The notes: generated by a model from the letters alone, not told the origin. Positions 37,512-52,300 are shown, numbered from the stretch's first letter. The stretch is DNA of 64,000 nucleotides from Oehlia diaphana (GCA_003833135.1 QZLH01000001.1:345002-409001); one strand, 5' to 3'. Program-made: numbers and translations.

Positions 37512-40500
37512 TCATAATATTTTTGATTGGCCAGATTGACCACATGATCGCGTCATCAAAATCACCCAATTTTTAATCCATTCTTCAGCTTTTTCAATAA
37601 TAATTTTTTCTTTTTCATTATTTCCAATCATTTTCTTAAAAACCTTTTCAGCTTTTTCATAACACATTTCACATTCATCTTTAAAATCATCAAACATAAC
37701 AATTTTCAAATAAGCAATAGCAATACAACTAGTTAATATTTCTTCAATTTCCTTTTCACTCAATTCACTTAATTCTTTTTCAATTTCTTGTTTAAAGTTA
37801 TTAAACCCATCTAAATAATTTTTATAAAAAAATTCATAAAATGTTTTATTGGGGAAGAATTTACCATCAAATGATTGTAACCCCAAAAATTCGAATAAAT
37901 TTTCAATGTTTGGTTCTATATGAAAAACATTAACTTCCTGTCGCGATGCTTGTGGACTTCTTGAAAAAAAATTTTTGAAAAAAAAAAATATTAATTAACA
38001 TCCTCATATTATAGAACATAAATGAATATGTATACTAACTCTTCAACTAGATTTTCTGAATTAGCCACTAATAAATCATATAAATAAATATTCGATTAAT
38101 TTAAGTGAGTGTCATTATTTAAATTCATTAAATAAATAAAATTATAAAACAAACATACAGAGACTTTTCACTTAGTGAATATTAATAATATTAAATTAAT
38201 GTTATTAAATGTTTTCTTTTTTTAAAAAAAAAAATAAATAAATAAATAAAAATATTCAAATAGTAATTTTTACCCATTACGGAACTCATGCTATATGAAC
38301 ACAAATCGTCCATATCTCTATACGATGCATACGATGCATACGATGCAATTAATTGAGGGACTTCTCTTTTCTGTGGAATTATTTGAGACTCGGATAAACT
38401 TTCATTATTTCGCTCATCAGTTGCAATGAAACTATAAAAAAATTATAATTAATAGGTAATATACAAAATAAATTAATCGCAAGTTAATTAAATGAATTTT
38501 ATACCTTGTATATTTCGATGCTAAATTATAGGTTTTGCCAAGTTTAATAATATGCCCTTTAACTAATGAATCTGAGATGTGTTTATTAGCATTTTTAGGA
38601 TGTTTATGAATAAATGATTTTTCATCATTAAGATCTTGAATCAGTTTCCTTGCCGCTAATCTATGAATCTTTGAACCTTGTAAAGTAACTGGATCTAAAG
38701 GAATATCAAGTTTCATAGGGCCATCTTGAGAAGTAGCTTTTAAAGTAATAACTTTACATGGTTCAATATTTTTTTCTAAAATACAATAGACAATAAATCG
38801 AACTCCAGAATAAATGGGTGGAATAATATATGGAGCTTGTTGAACTTTAATATCAGTGAATATATCACTTGGTGGTGGTGATAGCGGTTCCATATTGTCA
38901 TCACTCATAAAACTAATAGTAGGTTTATCCACTTCAATTGGAGTCATATCTAATTCTTTTTCATCCAATAAATTGACCTCAGTCCAAGTAATATTATAAT
39001 CCTTAATTGGTGGTTTTAAAGCATTTTTTAACATTCCAATGACTTTTTTATCCATTCTTTCATCATTTGTTACAAATTGAACATATCCTTTACCAGCACG
39101 AGCAACAGATTCAACTAAATTATGGGAAACAGAATCACCTATTCCTAATGAAAAAAGACGTAAATCATCGTTCTTTTCTTCTTCATGTTTACTTACAAGT
39201 TCTACAATTTGATCAACATTCCAAACTTCTCCATCTGTAATAAGAAATATAGAAGTTGGCATATCATCTCTTGAATTTTTAAATACCCATTCTAATACAT
39301 TATAAACTTCTGTTCCCCCATAATTTGATTTCATTGTTCGAGCAAGATTAAGAGCTTTAGATAAAGATGTTTCGGAGTAAAGTTCACTTTTTGGAAAAAG
39401 AGAATCATAATAAGATCCAAAAGATACTACATTAAAATAACAATCTTCAGGGAGGGAACGTAATAATAATTCAAGTGCTTGTGCGGCTTTCTTCATAGGT
39501 TCAACATTCATTGATCCCGATCTATTTAAAACATTTTTTTTATTAATTGAACAGAAAATTTCAATTTGTAGTTGAGTTATAACATACCTATCAACAACAA
39601 AAACTAATTCGGATATAGTAGTATTTAATGAAAATTTTGGAACCAAAGTTAGCATAATACAATTAGTTTGTATTTCAGGATTATACTCAACAAAAGCTCT
39701 GAAATAAATTTAAATAATTTTAATTATAGTATTAAACAAAAAATAATTACGTGAAATATTTACCGTGGTTGATCAAGGTCCTTACTCTTAACCACAAGAA
39801 TAAAATCTTTTTCTAAATAAGTAATTTGTTCGGTCAAAGTAATTTTAGAAATTTTAGGATTTCCGTCAATATTCATTTCAGTAGAAATTTTATGTGAAGG
39901 TGATTCAATATTTTGAATAGTTGAAGTCATTCTACAAGTAACAGCAAGTTCTAAATAAAAATCTGCTTTATTAGAATAAGATACAATATCAGGATTAAGA
40001 ATTTTTCCATCATTTGAAGATGACGAGTATTCTGAAGAACCATATCTTGGAGCGATATTAGTTGGTAGGACAAATCTAATTTTTTCTGATTCAGAATCAT
40101 GTTTAAGTTCGGTAACATATGTAATCTTAATGACTACAGTTTGTCCCGATATAATATTTCCAACAGAACATTGAAACACTTCTTCGGATTCAGATTCTAA
40201 CAAATAAGCACCATGTCCTTCCTAATCATTTAAGAAAATGAAAGTTAATTATATTAAATAATATTTTGAAATTATTTTAAATTATATTACCTGAATTGCT
40301 TCAGTATACTCTTTCGCAGCCTCTTTTGCTTCTTTTACGATGCCCTTTACTTTTCTTTGACCATCAATTTCTGCTTCAAACCCGCAGATTGCTGCGGCTT
40401 CATAGATAGGGAACTTATAGAGCGCTTCAATAGTGTCTTTTTCAATATTTTTATATGCCTGGATGATCGTAACTAATAAAAAAAGAAAAAATAAATAAAT

Positions 40501-40747
40501 AAAAACCACAATGAATAATCATAATATCGTTTATATAAATTTGACGTACCTTCAGCGATCATATCAACGACTTCAAAAAAAATTGGCAATTAATGGATTT
40601 AATCAATTTTGGGAACATCATTATAAAAAAAATTGAAAAATAAGTTATAATCAACATGAACTTACTATTAGCTTCAACAGCAACATTTTGTAAAGGAATC
40701 GGTTTTATTTCCTGTTCAACAATAAAACAAAGTCCGTAAATTTGCAT
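37512..40747 (-). CDS. VIT + VWA domain protein, tandem paralogue B
   Basis: Nine exons on minus, same plan as A: 40666-40747, 40550-40570, 40291-40472, 39764-40221, 39588-39698, 38505-39521, 38274-38431, 38040-38067, 37512-37959; 834 residues. VIT and VWA domains are complete, with the MIDAS DRSGS, YGGTE and TDGEV motifs. It is very like A across exons 1-6. Differences cluster in the linker: exon 6 has a longer acidic loop (PPPSDIF), and exon 7 holds a small Ala-Ser-Tyr triplet (ASYASYASY) from a 9-base tandem repeat. The C-terminus runs past the usual NW end into a new tail (ILMTRSCGQSGQSKIL), most likely from a lost stop codon. No break is seen, so it should be functional. Confidence 0.87.
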
Positions 40748-43473
40748 TTTAGAAAAATAAGTGAGTGAAGTGTGAGAGAATCAGTTCTGATATGAATATT
40801 AAACATGTACGTTATGCGTCAATTAACCCTATTTAGGCTATTAGAATAGGATCAGATTATTGATCGTAGTACACTCACTAATCAATCAACAACAAAATGC
40901 GAGGTCTTCAAATAGTAAAAATAATTTGATTTCTTAGCAATGAAAATGAAAATGTGTGCACATGTTGAGCTTTTGAGACTGACTTTCATTCCTTTTTGTG
41001 GAGCAGACGTGACGTCATACAAATCGGCATAGCTATATTTTTGAAGTTATATCTAATGACATTAATAATTAAACGAGGTAATGCGAGTAATTTCTAACAG
41101 CAACTTGTCACAAAGACAGACGACTTGCTATGGCACGTATTAGCCACGTAAACTAAATTTTTTCTTAAAGGATATGGAGTTTATTGTTAAAATCAGAATC
41201 TGCAGTAAACTGCCCAGTAACACCCGAAAAATTCCGCAATTGGCCCACATTACGGCATTATGCACGAGCACGAAAAAATCAAGTCCCTTAAACAGCGGAA
41301 ACGCCGTGGGTTTATAAAGTATGTCACGTGATTGCGGAATTACTGTGAAGTAAATACTATCATTATGACCCACTTGTCCACAAAAATTTTATTTCAATTC
41401 TTGTCTAAAGCGTCTAATTTTATAAATAATGTACAAAGAATATTTAAAATTCTCGTTTATAAATAAATACTATGATACAAAGGTCGGATGTTGAGCGTCA
41501 AGAATCACATAATAATATTTGATAATTTAGCTTATTATCGCTGCATGCAAATTACTTAATAAATAAAATAATTTTACTAAATACCAATTTTAACATTTAT
41601 TGAGTTTAAATGACCTATGTTTGATTAAACTAAAGTTAACCTTTTGTATGCAATACGCTTGAATTTAATCAAAAGAATTCTCAATAAATTTTAATCTACT
41701 AATAATAATTTTTGGACCATATTATTAAAAAAAAAGTGAGCACTGAGCAAAAATTTTTATTCGAATATTTCCATTATTTCTATACAGTAACTTGCAAGGA
41801 TAACTTTAAATTGGCGATGCAAAGGTTTTATGAGAAAAATTTCTAATTTTATAAATAAAATATATATAAAGTTGTAGGCTTGTGGCGCAATGAGATAAAA
41901 ATTTTGAAAGCTATTAGTTTAGAGTACTACACTATTATTATACAAATTTTTAGACCTTAAAATTAATAATTATTTTTGTGGCGTTTGTAATAATAAATTT
42001 CTGATTACATATCAATCAGATAGAGTTTTATCATCATTAATAAGGTACATATAACAATATTCAGATTACTGCCATAATTATAGTCTATGAATATAAACGA
42101 TTATGCGTGGTGGATAATAAGGACTATAATATTTTATCAATTTATAGTTCAAGTTATAATATGGTAATATCGGATTTCATTTTATTGTGCTAGAGTTGTC
42201 ACAATGCTGTGCTTCCTTCGATCATAGAATCCAGAAAAGAAAGTCTTAATATTTTCTACAATCTGAAAAAATTAAACTTTTAATTTCAGTCAGGCACCAG
42301 ACCGTTTATAAAATAATAATGTTCCGTAAATTATTATGAAAATATTTTAAGGTTGATTCCTTTATTATTACGAAATAATTTTACAATATTCATAATTAAC
42401 TATACTCTAAGTGTAATATTTTTTAAATGTAGTGTTTTCGAAGACCCCGATGAATGTTAAATTGGCTAGTTATTGTGATTTCGTAATAATATCGTGATTA
42501 AGTGATGTAACATACTGTATGAAATTGTCACTTTAAGAACAACCTTTTTTTTTTTGGAAAACTTCGCAGAATAGAAAACTTCTAAATCAATTTGCAACAA
42601 TGATTGGTAGATAATTATTAGAAATCTTTCTTTTTTAATTAGAAAATTTTTTGAAAGTTCCTTCACAACCCTTTATATGCTTTTTAATAAAATATTTTTT
42701 GTAAGCATATCTTACAACCCATTATTATTAATTATAGTTTGTTCTAATATGAAAATATGCGGATACCCTAATGAAGTTGGATTTGCTCTTAATCATCGGA
42801 ATGTTCTTTATAATAATCTCCTATCAATGGGAAGAACAAAAAGTAAGGTGATTGGGTAAAACTCGGTGAGAAATTTGATTTAGAAAAACAGGAACAGTAC
42901 AGGAACGTTTATGAGTTGTAATCCTAAAAAAGATCTTTATCATAATAATGATTGAAAATAAACAGCATTGGATCCATTTGGTATCATTACTAAATGATCA
43001 CAAAAATAATTTACTCTAGCTATTCAAATTAGCATCAATAAGGAATTGAGATTTAGAATTTGCACAGACTGTATAATGACTGCATGAATTTTGCCGGTTT
43101 ACAGCACAATTTCTCGACGGATGGCCAGAGTTATGAAGAGTTATGCGTGAGCATGTGATCAAACGGCCAGCGTTAGGCTGTCAGGAAAATGTCCTGTCAG
43201 GAAACGGTCTGTAAGCAGAATTTTGGACATCAAATTTACATGAAATTATCAGGAAAAATAAGTAAACAATGTTAGTAACAGGATGGAATTATATTCTATA
43301 TTCATTTAGAAACTTTTATACAAAAGTCTAAATTTTTTATGCTAAATTGTTATTATAATTTATTTAAATTACTATTTATTACAATACATTTTCTTAACAG
43401 CTAATAAATGAATTATTTTAAGCTACACTTACAGTATAAATAAACCCTAACTAATACATATTTAATAACACCT
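40748..43473. other. Intergenic between paralogues B and C
   Basis: 2.7 kb. The TTAACCCTATTTAGGC element shared with paralogue A is at 40,823-40,838. A 77-residue minus-strand open frame at 41,140-41,373 and a 60-residue frame at 42,677 have no motif support. A 15-base direct repeat (AAAATGTCCTGTCAGGAAA-like) lies near 43,185-43,205. No RNA gene is recognised. Confidence 0.4.
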
Positions 43474-46400
43474 TTACTTTCTCCAATTTTTAATCCACTC
43501 TTCACCTCTTTCAATAATAATCCTTTCTTTCTCTATATTTCCAATCATTTTCTTTAAAACTTTTTCAACTTTTTCATAACACATTTCACATTCATCTTTA
43601 AAATTATCAAATATAATAATTTTTAAATAAGCAATAGCAATACAATTGCTTAATATTTCTTCAATTTCTTTTTCACTTAATTCATTTAATTCTTTTTCAA
43701 TTTCTTGTTTTAAATTATTAAAATCATTTAAATTATCTTTATAAAAAAATTCATAAAATGATCTATTTGGTAAAAATTTACCATTAAATGATTGTAATCT
43801 CAAAAATTCAAATAAATTTTCAATCTGTGATTCTTTATGATTAATATTGGAGTTGTTAATTGGTGATTGTGTAAATGAATCAAATGAAAATTGTCGATGA
43901 GTTGAATCAAATCCAAAACCAGCTTGAGAATTAGTAGATTGTCCAAATAAACTAGGTTGAGAATTAGTAGGTTGTTCAAATAAACTAGGTTGAGAATTAG
44001 TAGGTTGTCCAAATAAATTAGGTTGAGAATTAGTAGGTTGTCCAAATAAATTAGGTTGAGAATTAGTAGGTTGTCCAAATAAACTAGGTTGAGAATTAGT
44101 AGGTTGCCCAAATAAACTAGGTTGAGAATTAGTAGGTTGTCCAAATAAACTAGGTTGAGAATTAGTAGGTTGTCCAAATAAACTAGATTGAGAATTATTA
44201 GGTTGTTCAAATAAACTAGGTTGAGAATTAGTAGGTTGTCCAAATAAACTAGGTTGAGAATTAGTAGGTTGTCCAAATAAACTAGATTGAGAATTATTAG
44301 GTTGTTCAAATAAACTAGGTTGAGAATTAGTAGGTTGTCCAAATAAACTAGGTTGAGAATTAGTAGGTTGTCCAAATAAACTAGATTGAGAATTATTAGG
44401 TTGTTCAAATAAACTAGGTTGAGAATTAGTAGGTTGTCCAAATAAACTAGGTTGAGAATTAGTAGGTTGTCCAAATAAACTAGGTTGGCTATTTTGGGCA
44501 GCAGTTTGTCCAAATCCAAAACCAGTCGGTTGTCCTGATTGAGTTTGTCCAAATCCAAAACCAGTCGGTTGTCCTGATTGAGTTTGTCCAAATCCAAAAC
44601 CAGTCGGTTGTGTAGTTTGTCTTAATCTAAAACCAGTCGGTTGTGTAGTTTGTGCAGATCTAAAACCAGTAAATCCTGATCGAGTTTGTCCAAATCCAAA
44701 ACCAGTCAGTTGTGTAGTTTGTCTAAATAAAGTAGGTTGAATGATGGATTGGGCTTGAGCAGTCATTTGCTGTTGTTGAGATTGTTGTGCAGAACTACCG
44801 AATTGAGAAGAATTAGTACTTTTAAATATATATACAAAAAAAAGTTTATAATAATTTTTTTTTTGGACAAACGGGAATAACTTACGCAAATGTAGCTATA
44901 ATATAGAAATAATTAATTAATAACATATACTAACATATACATAAATAAATAAAAAAATTTTTTTTTTACATACGTCTAAATCCAAAAAAATTAGCATGTT
45001 GGGGAACGATTCTTTTCTGTGGAATTGTTTGAGATTCAGATACAACTGTTTCAATATTTTTTTCATCGATTGCAATAAAACTAATAAAAAATATATGAAA
45101 GTATAATATTATTATTAAGAAATAAATGTAATTAAGTTATAAAAGTAAATTTACACTACCTTGTATATTTCGAAGCTAAATTATATGTTTTACCAAGCTT
45201 AACAATTTGTTCTTTAACAAATGAAGCTGGAATATGTTTATTAGCATTTTTAGGATGTTTATGAAAAAATGATTTTTTATCATTAAGGTCTTGAATAAGT
45301 TTTCTTGCCGCTAATCTATGAATTTTTGAACCTTGTAGAGTAACTGGATCTAAAGGAATATCAAGTTTCATAGGACCATCTTGTGAAGTAGCTTTCAAAC
45401 TAATGACTTTACATGGTTCAATGTTTTTTTCCAAAATACAATAGACTATAAAACGAATACCAGAATAAATTGGTGGAATAAAATATGGAGCTTGTTGAAC
45501 TTTAATATCAGTAAATATATTTATGGTTGGTGGTGGTGGTTCCGTATTATCATCACTCATAAAACTAATAGTAGGTTTATCAACTTCCATTGGAGTTATG
45601 TCTAATTCCTTCTCTTCGAATGGTTCGACATTGGCCCAGGTAACATTATAATCCTTAATTGGTGGTTTTAAAGCATTTTTTAACATTCCAATGACTTTTT
45701 TATCTATTCTTTCATCATTTGTTACAAATTGAGAATATCCTTTACCGGCACGAGCAATAGATTCAACTAAATTATGAGAAACAGAATCACCTATTCCTAA
45801 TGAAAAAAGTCGTAAATCATCTTTCTTTTTTTCTTCATTTTCACGTACGAGTTCTACAATTTGATCAACATTCCAAACTCCGCCATCCGTAAGAAAAAAT
45901 ACGGAAGTCGGCATATCATCCCTTGAATTTTCAAATGTCCATTTTAATGCACTAAAAACTTCGGTCCCGCCATAATTTGCAGTCATTGTTTGAGCAAGAT
46001 TAAGAGCTTTAGATAAAGATGTTTCAGAATAAAGTTGACTCTTTGGAAAAAGAGGATCATAATGAGATCCAAAAGATACTACATTAAAGTAACAATCTTC
46101 GGAAAGTGAGTGCAATAATAATTCAAGCGCCTGTGCAGCTTTTTTCATAGGCTCAATTCCCATTGATCCAGATCTATTTCATATTCAAAAAAATAAATAA
46201 ATAAATAAAAAAAAGATGAAATGAATTTAATAATACACTTATAATTGAATTACATCATACCTATCAACGACAAAAATTAGTTCAGACATAGTTGCATTTA
46301 ACGCAAATGTTGGAACCAAAGTCAACATAACACAATTAGTTTGCGTTTCAGGATTGTACTCAACAAAAGCTCTAAAAGAGATTATATCAAAAAGATTAAC

Positions 46401-47451
46401 GATTAAAATAAGAAAGAAAGTAAATGCAAAATTATTAATTAAAATGTTTACCGTGGTTGATTAAGGTCTTTACTTTTAACCACAAGAATAAAATCTTTTT
46501 CTAAATAAGTAATTTGTTCGGATAAAGTAACTTTGGAAATTTTAGGATTTTCATCAATATTCAATTCAGTAGAAATTTTATGTGAAGGTGATTCAATATT
46601 TTGAATGGTTGAAGTCATTCTACAAGTAATAGCAAGATCTAAATAAAAATCTGCCTTATTAGAATAAGATACGACATCAGGATTAAGAATTTTTCCATCA
46701 TTTGAGGATGATGAATATTCTGAAGAACCATATCTTGGGGCGATGTTGGTTGGTAGAACAAACCGAATTTTCTCCGTTTCAGAGTCATGTTTAAGTTCAG
46801 TAACATATGTTATCTTTATGATTACAGTTTGTCCTGATGTAATATTTCCAACAGAACATTGAAACACATCTTCGGATTCAGATTCTAACAAATAAGCACC
46901 ATATCCCTTCTGATTAATTAAAAAAAAAGAGAATTAATTCATTTACATACAGAAAAAATAACATTGAAAATTATTAAAATATTTTCACCTGAACTGCTTC
47001 AGTATATTCTTTAGCGGCCTCTTTTGATTCTTTTACGATACCCTTTATTTTTCGTCCATCGATTTCTGCTTCAAATCCGCAGATTGCTGCGGCCTCATAA
47101 ATAGGAAACTTATAGAATGCTTCGATAGTATCTTTTTCAACGTTTTTATAAGTTTGGCTAATCGTAACTATTATAAAAAAAAAATAAGTAAATAAAAAAA
47201 ATAAATAAATAAATAAAATAAAATAAATAAAATATAAAGAATTATGGACAATAGTATCTTATAATTGATCAACACGAACCTTCAGCGATCATATCAACGA
47301 CTGAAAAATAATTTAAATATATGATTAAATTAATTGGAATAGCAATTTAAAATATAGAATCAAGATATTTACCATTAGCTTCTACGACAACATTTTGTAA
47401 AGGAATCGGAGTTACTCTCCACCCAATAAAACAAAGACCGTAAATTTGCAT
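43474..47451 (-). CDS. VIT + VWA protein with nucleoporin-like FG repeats, tandem paralogue C
   Basis: Nine exons on minus: 47373-47451, 47280-47300, 46989-47167, 46452-46909, 46261-46371, 45160-46173, 44974-45080, 44886-44895, 43474-44818; 1,107 residues. VIT and VWA are as in A (MIDAS intact). The last exon, before the shared C-terminal module, has an insertion of about 325 residues absent from A, B and D. It has a Q-rich start (QQSQQQQ), several TGFGFGQ repeats, then 17 copies of an 11-residue SQPSLFGQPTN unit with a higher-order period of three (33 residues). FG/LFG repeats separated by polar N/Q/S/T spacers are the hallmark of nuclear-pore FG domains. Exon 8 is only 10 nt long (PTFA junction), needed to keep frame. 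Calling the tract a phase-separating or pore-targeting domain is inference. Confidence 0.85.
43925..44490. repeat. 33-bp minisatellite with 99-bp higher-order period (encodes FG repeats)
   Basis: On plus the unit reads AAATAAACTAGGTTGAGAAT followed by TAGTAGGTTGTCC. About 17 copies occur. Every third unit in the middle carries the same variants (LFE and PNN instead of LFG and PTN), giving three nearly identical 99-base blocks. This points to recent unequal exchange or slippage. The open frame in another reading frame across it is a by-product of the periodicity. Confidence 0.9.
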
Positions 47452-49357
47452 ATTGAAAAAATATCAATAAAAATAGATAATTGCTATGCGGAGAAGCATT
47501 AAATGCCAATGAATTTATATTCTTTTTTTGCGGAAATGTAATTCCAGCAAAGCCAATATTAGGTATTAAATTACCCTTTTTCATACTGATCAGCAAATTT
47601 AGCCGCAAGCGCAGTAAGTTGCCAACTTATTCGTACTACTGTGCCTGCGGCCTGGGATAAAACAAACTGTACACTAATAAATAACGATAGTAAAAAGAGA
47701 AATTTCGTAATAATTTCCATGAAACTTTTATGAGTCTGTATTTATCTCTTATGCATATCAAATTTCGTGAATGCTAGAGTAGAAAAGGGTTGTTTATCTA
47801 GAAATTCAGGAGGAAATTATATGAGATCAAATGTTTATTTCCTTTGAGGTTGGTATGTTATAAACGCCCTAAATTGAAACACCGATAAGTTGCCATATCT
47901 GTAAACTTCTTTGCCAGATGTGGTAAGTGGAGAAGACAAAACCCTATGTTTTATATATAAAGATAATTTTTATATTCTTATATATTTATATAATACTGTT
48001 AAAGAATTTTATTTGAAATAATACATAGAAGGACCAATGATAAAATTTATAATAAAGACTGAACCTTTACGTTCCAGATATTCAATGATACTGATGCAAA
48101 GGTAAAGACAAGAATTATTCGATTTGGTAAGCAACGAAGATAAAAGGACAAAGCAGTTAGCTAACAAGATCGCGAGAAACTCAAGCAGGCTGAAGCGAGA
48201 CGTCAAGATAGGAAACTTGCTAGGGCTTCAAATATTAAATACATTCCATAAAAAAAAAAATGCATTTTTGTCTCTAATTCTATCAAAAAGTATATTTAAA
48301 TGAATAATGTAATGCTTGAAACTGACATTCATCTTGATCCTATAATCAAATAAACGTTAACCGCATAAATGTCATTACTCCACAATAAATTCACTTTCGT
48401 CCTAAAAAGTTAGAACAGATCCTTTTCTAGAAAGGCTAGGAGCAAAATAAATTCTGGATTATTCTTTGATCAGATTCAAAGGTTTGTTCTCTAAATACAT
48501 CTTAACTTATGTATCTTATAATTTATACTAAAATTATTATTGTAGCATTAAAGAATTCACTTAAATTCTCTTGTGATAGCGGACTAAGTTGTTGCTTTAT
48601 AACATACCTACTACGATTCTATCCAAGAAAAAGTAAAAATAGAGGGGCATTTATGAAATGAAAAAAAATCAATTTAAAATGTGCTTTAATAATTAATAGT
48701 TTCACTTTATCCATAATTTAATATGGATGGGAGCAATTATTTTAAAAATTATGATCCTACAACCCTCATCTATCGAAAATAAATATCAAGGCTTTCTAAT
48801 ACTGTATACAATAAAAAAGCTGGTTTGGTTTCGCTTAGTTCTTGTTTTTGGCGCAGTACGAAGACGTTAACAGAGTATTCATAATAAATTCTGTCTCTAT
48901 AATGCATGACCTGAAATCTCAAAATGGATAACAAAATCCCACGAACAATTTATAGTACGATGGAACGATGTTTTTGCTCATGTGTTAACTAATATGCAAC
49001 TTGAAATGTATAAATACCAGCTGCGTAATTATGTGCGCCAAAGATAAAGGACCAAGATGAGATCAAGAAAAAAATGTTTGCAACAATCTTCCGAAATAGG
49101 GTTTCAACATTATTTCTTTAAAGGATATGCTCGTACTTTTAAAGTAAGCGTCAATTAGTTTATAATAAAAAATTTTGGTGTTATTTTCGAACTTCATTTA
49201 TTATTCTTATAGATTTAGATACATATATTTTACTGTAAAATGTATAATTTATTTATTTAATATATACTGTATTTCGGTAACCATAAAAAATAAAAAATAT
49301 CTACATATTATACATAAATACTACAAAACAAAATTTTCATCAAAAGAATATTATAAA
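47452..49357. other. Intergenic between paralogues C and D
   Basis: 1.9 kb with no supported gene. The minus open frame at 48,009-48,206 and the plus frame at 49,175-49,447 show no motif; the latter overlaps the antisense of paralogue D's last exon. Confidence 0.4.
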
Positions 49358-52300
49358 TTACTTATTCATAACCCAATTTTTAATCCATTCTTTAGCTTTT
49401 TCCCCAATAATTTTTTCTTTTTCTTCATCTTCAACCATTTTCTTTAAAGCTTTAACAGCTTTTTCATAACACAACTCACTTTCATCTTTAAATTTTTTAA
49501 ACATAATTATTTCCAGATAAGCCAATGCAATACTAGTGGTTAATATTTCCTCAATTTCTTTAATACCAATATTACCCATTTCTTTTATAATTTCTTGTTT
49601 TAAATTGATGAAATCATTTAAATCATTCTTATAAAAAAATTTATAAAACGATTCCTTTGATGAGAATTTACCATCAAATGATTGTAATTCTAAAAATTCA
49701 AATAAATTTCCAATTTGTGATTCCTTATGATTGACTTTAGATTTACTATCATCAAATACACTTCCAATTTGTAATTCTTTATGATTAAATTCAGATCCAA
49801 TGTATAGTCCTGTTATTGTAGGTTGTCCTGTTTCTTTTGGTTCGGATTTTGCTGGTATAAGAGATCGAATTCTATTGAAAATAATTTCTTATTTCATATT
49901 TACAGCGTAATCAAAAAAAAAAACTTAAATTAAACTACTGACCCCAATCTTACTAAATCCATTATATTAAACCCGCCGCCACGAACGTTTAAACTTGCAT
50001 CCTAATATTTAAGTCGATTAAAGATCATTTAATAAAAATCACTCTTATACATTAAACCAATATTACTGTTAATAAGTGTGTTTCATTACTTTAAATATAC
50101 AAAATATTAACATTTCTTCTTACCATTACTGGATGTGATATCCCACTGTATGTACTGAATTGAGAAACTAATTGAGGAACATTCCTTTTTTGTGGAATTG
50201 TTCGAGATTTAATTAGAACTTCACTAATTTCATTATTTCTTTCATCGATTGCAATAAAACTAATAATAAAAAGAGATAATCATGATTATTATTCAAAACT
50301 TTTATATAATATAATCAAAAAGAAAATAAATAAACAAAATTATACCTTGTAAATTTTGAAGCTAAATTATAAGTTTTGCCAAGTTTAACAATATGTTCTT
50401 TAACGAATGAAGCTGGAATAAATTTACCAACATTTTTAGGAAGTTTATGAATAAATGATTTTTTATCATCAAGATCTTGAATAAGTTTTCTTGCCGCTAA
50501 TCTATGAATTTTTGAACCTTGTAAGGTAACAGGATCCAAAGGAATATCAAGTTCCATAGGATGACCATCATGAGAAGTAGCTTTTAATTTAATAGTTTTA
50601 CATGGCTCAATATTTTTTTCCAAAATACAATAGGCCATAAAACGAATACCAGTATAAATTGGTGGAATAATATATGGAGCTTGTTGAATCTTAATAGATG
50701 GTAAAGATTCTGTCTCATCACTCATAAAGCTAATAGCCGATTTATCATCTTCTTTTGATTCCAAAAGATCTAGACTAGTCCAAGTAATTTTATAATCCTT
50801 AATTGGTGGTTTTAATGCACTTTTCAGCATTTCAATAACTTTTCTATCCATTCTTTCATCATTTGTTACAAATTGAGCATATCCTCTACCAGCACGGGCA
50901 ACAGATTCAACTAAATTATGAGAAACAGAATCACCAATTCCTAATGAAAAAAGCCGTAAATCATTCGTTTTTTCTTCATTTTTACGTACAAGTTCTACAA
51001 TCTCATCAACATCCCAAACTTTGCCATCTGTAATAAGAAATACAGAAATTGGCATATCATCCCTTGAATTTTCAAATGCCCATTCTAATGCACTATAAAT
51101 TTCTGTTCCCCCATAATTTGACTTCATTGTTTGAGCAAGATTAAGAGCTTTAGATAAAGACGTTTCAGAATAAAGTTGACTTTCTGGAAATAAAGAATCA
51201 TGATAAGATCCAAATGATATTACATTAAAGTAGCAATTTTCAGGAAGTGAATGCAATAACAATTCAAGTGCTTGTGCGGCTTTCTTCATAGGTTCAATAC
51301 CCATTGATCCTGATCTATTTCATATTCAAAAAAATAAAAATTCATTGTAAATTAAATGGAAATTTCACTTCAAAAATTATTTACATAGGTGACATACCTA
51401 TCTACAATGAAAACTAACTCAGACATGATTACATTTAACGAGAATTTTGGAACCAAAGTCAACATAATACATTTAGTTTGTGTTTCAGGATTGTACTCAA
51501 CAAAAGCTCTAAAAAAAATATATAATTATATTAAAAATGAAAAATAAAAAAAAAAATTATGTATATATAAATACAAAATTATTAATTAAAATATTTACCG
51601 TGGTTGATCAATCTCTTTACTTTTAATCATGAGAATAAAATCTTTTTCTAAATAAGTAATTTGTTCGGATAAAGTAATTTTAGAAATTTTGGGATTCTCA
51701 TCAATATTCATTTCAGTAGAAATTTTATGTGAAGGTGATTCAATATTTTGAATAGTTGAAGTCATTCTACAAGTAACAGTAAGATCTAAATAAAAGTCTG
51801 CTTTATTAGAATAAGATACAACATCAGGTTTAAGAATTTTTCCATCATTTGAAGATGACGAATATACTGAAGAACCATATCTTGGAGCGATATTAGTTGG
51901 TAGAATAAATCAAATTTTCTCTGATTCAGAATCATGTTTAAGCTCGGTAACATATGTAATTTTAATAACCACGGTTTGTCCTGATGTGATATTTCCAACA
52001 GAACATTGAAAAACATCTTCGGATTCAGATTCTAACAAATAAGCACCATGTCCTTTCTATTCAATTCAAGAACAATTAAACTTATATATAAAAATAATGC
52101 ATTAAATCATTTTTAAATTTTATCAGATATTACCTGAACTTCTTCAGTATATTCTTTAGCGGCCTCTTTTGATTCTTTTACGATGCCCTTTATCTTTCTT
52201 CCATCAATTTCTACCTCAAATTCGCAGATTGCTGCGGCTTCATAAATAGGAAATTTATAGAATGCTTCGATGGTATCTCTTTCAACATTTTTATAAGTCT

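Noticed and set aside
41140..41373. 77-residue minus frame between paralogues B and C
   Set aside because: Protein-like in part, but no family, no start context and no splice partners were found.
43800..44597. A 265-residue LDNLLILNLVY-repeat frame in paralogue C
   Set aside because: It is a shifted-frame reading of the 33-base repeat. The FG frame joins the conserved C-terminal module and splices correctly, this one does not.
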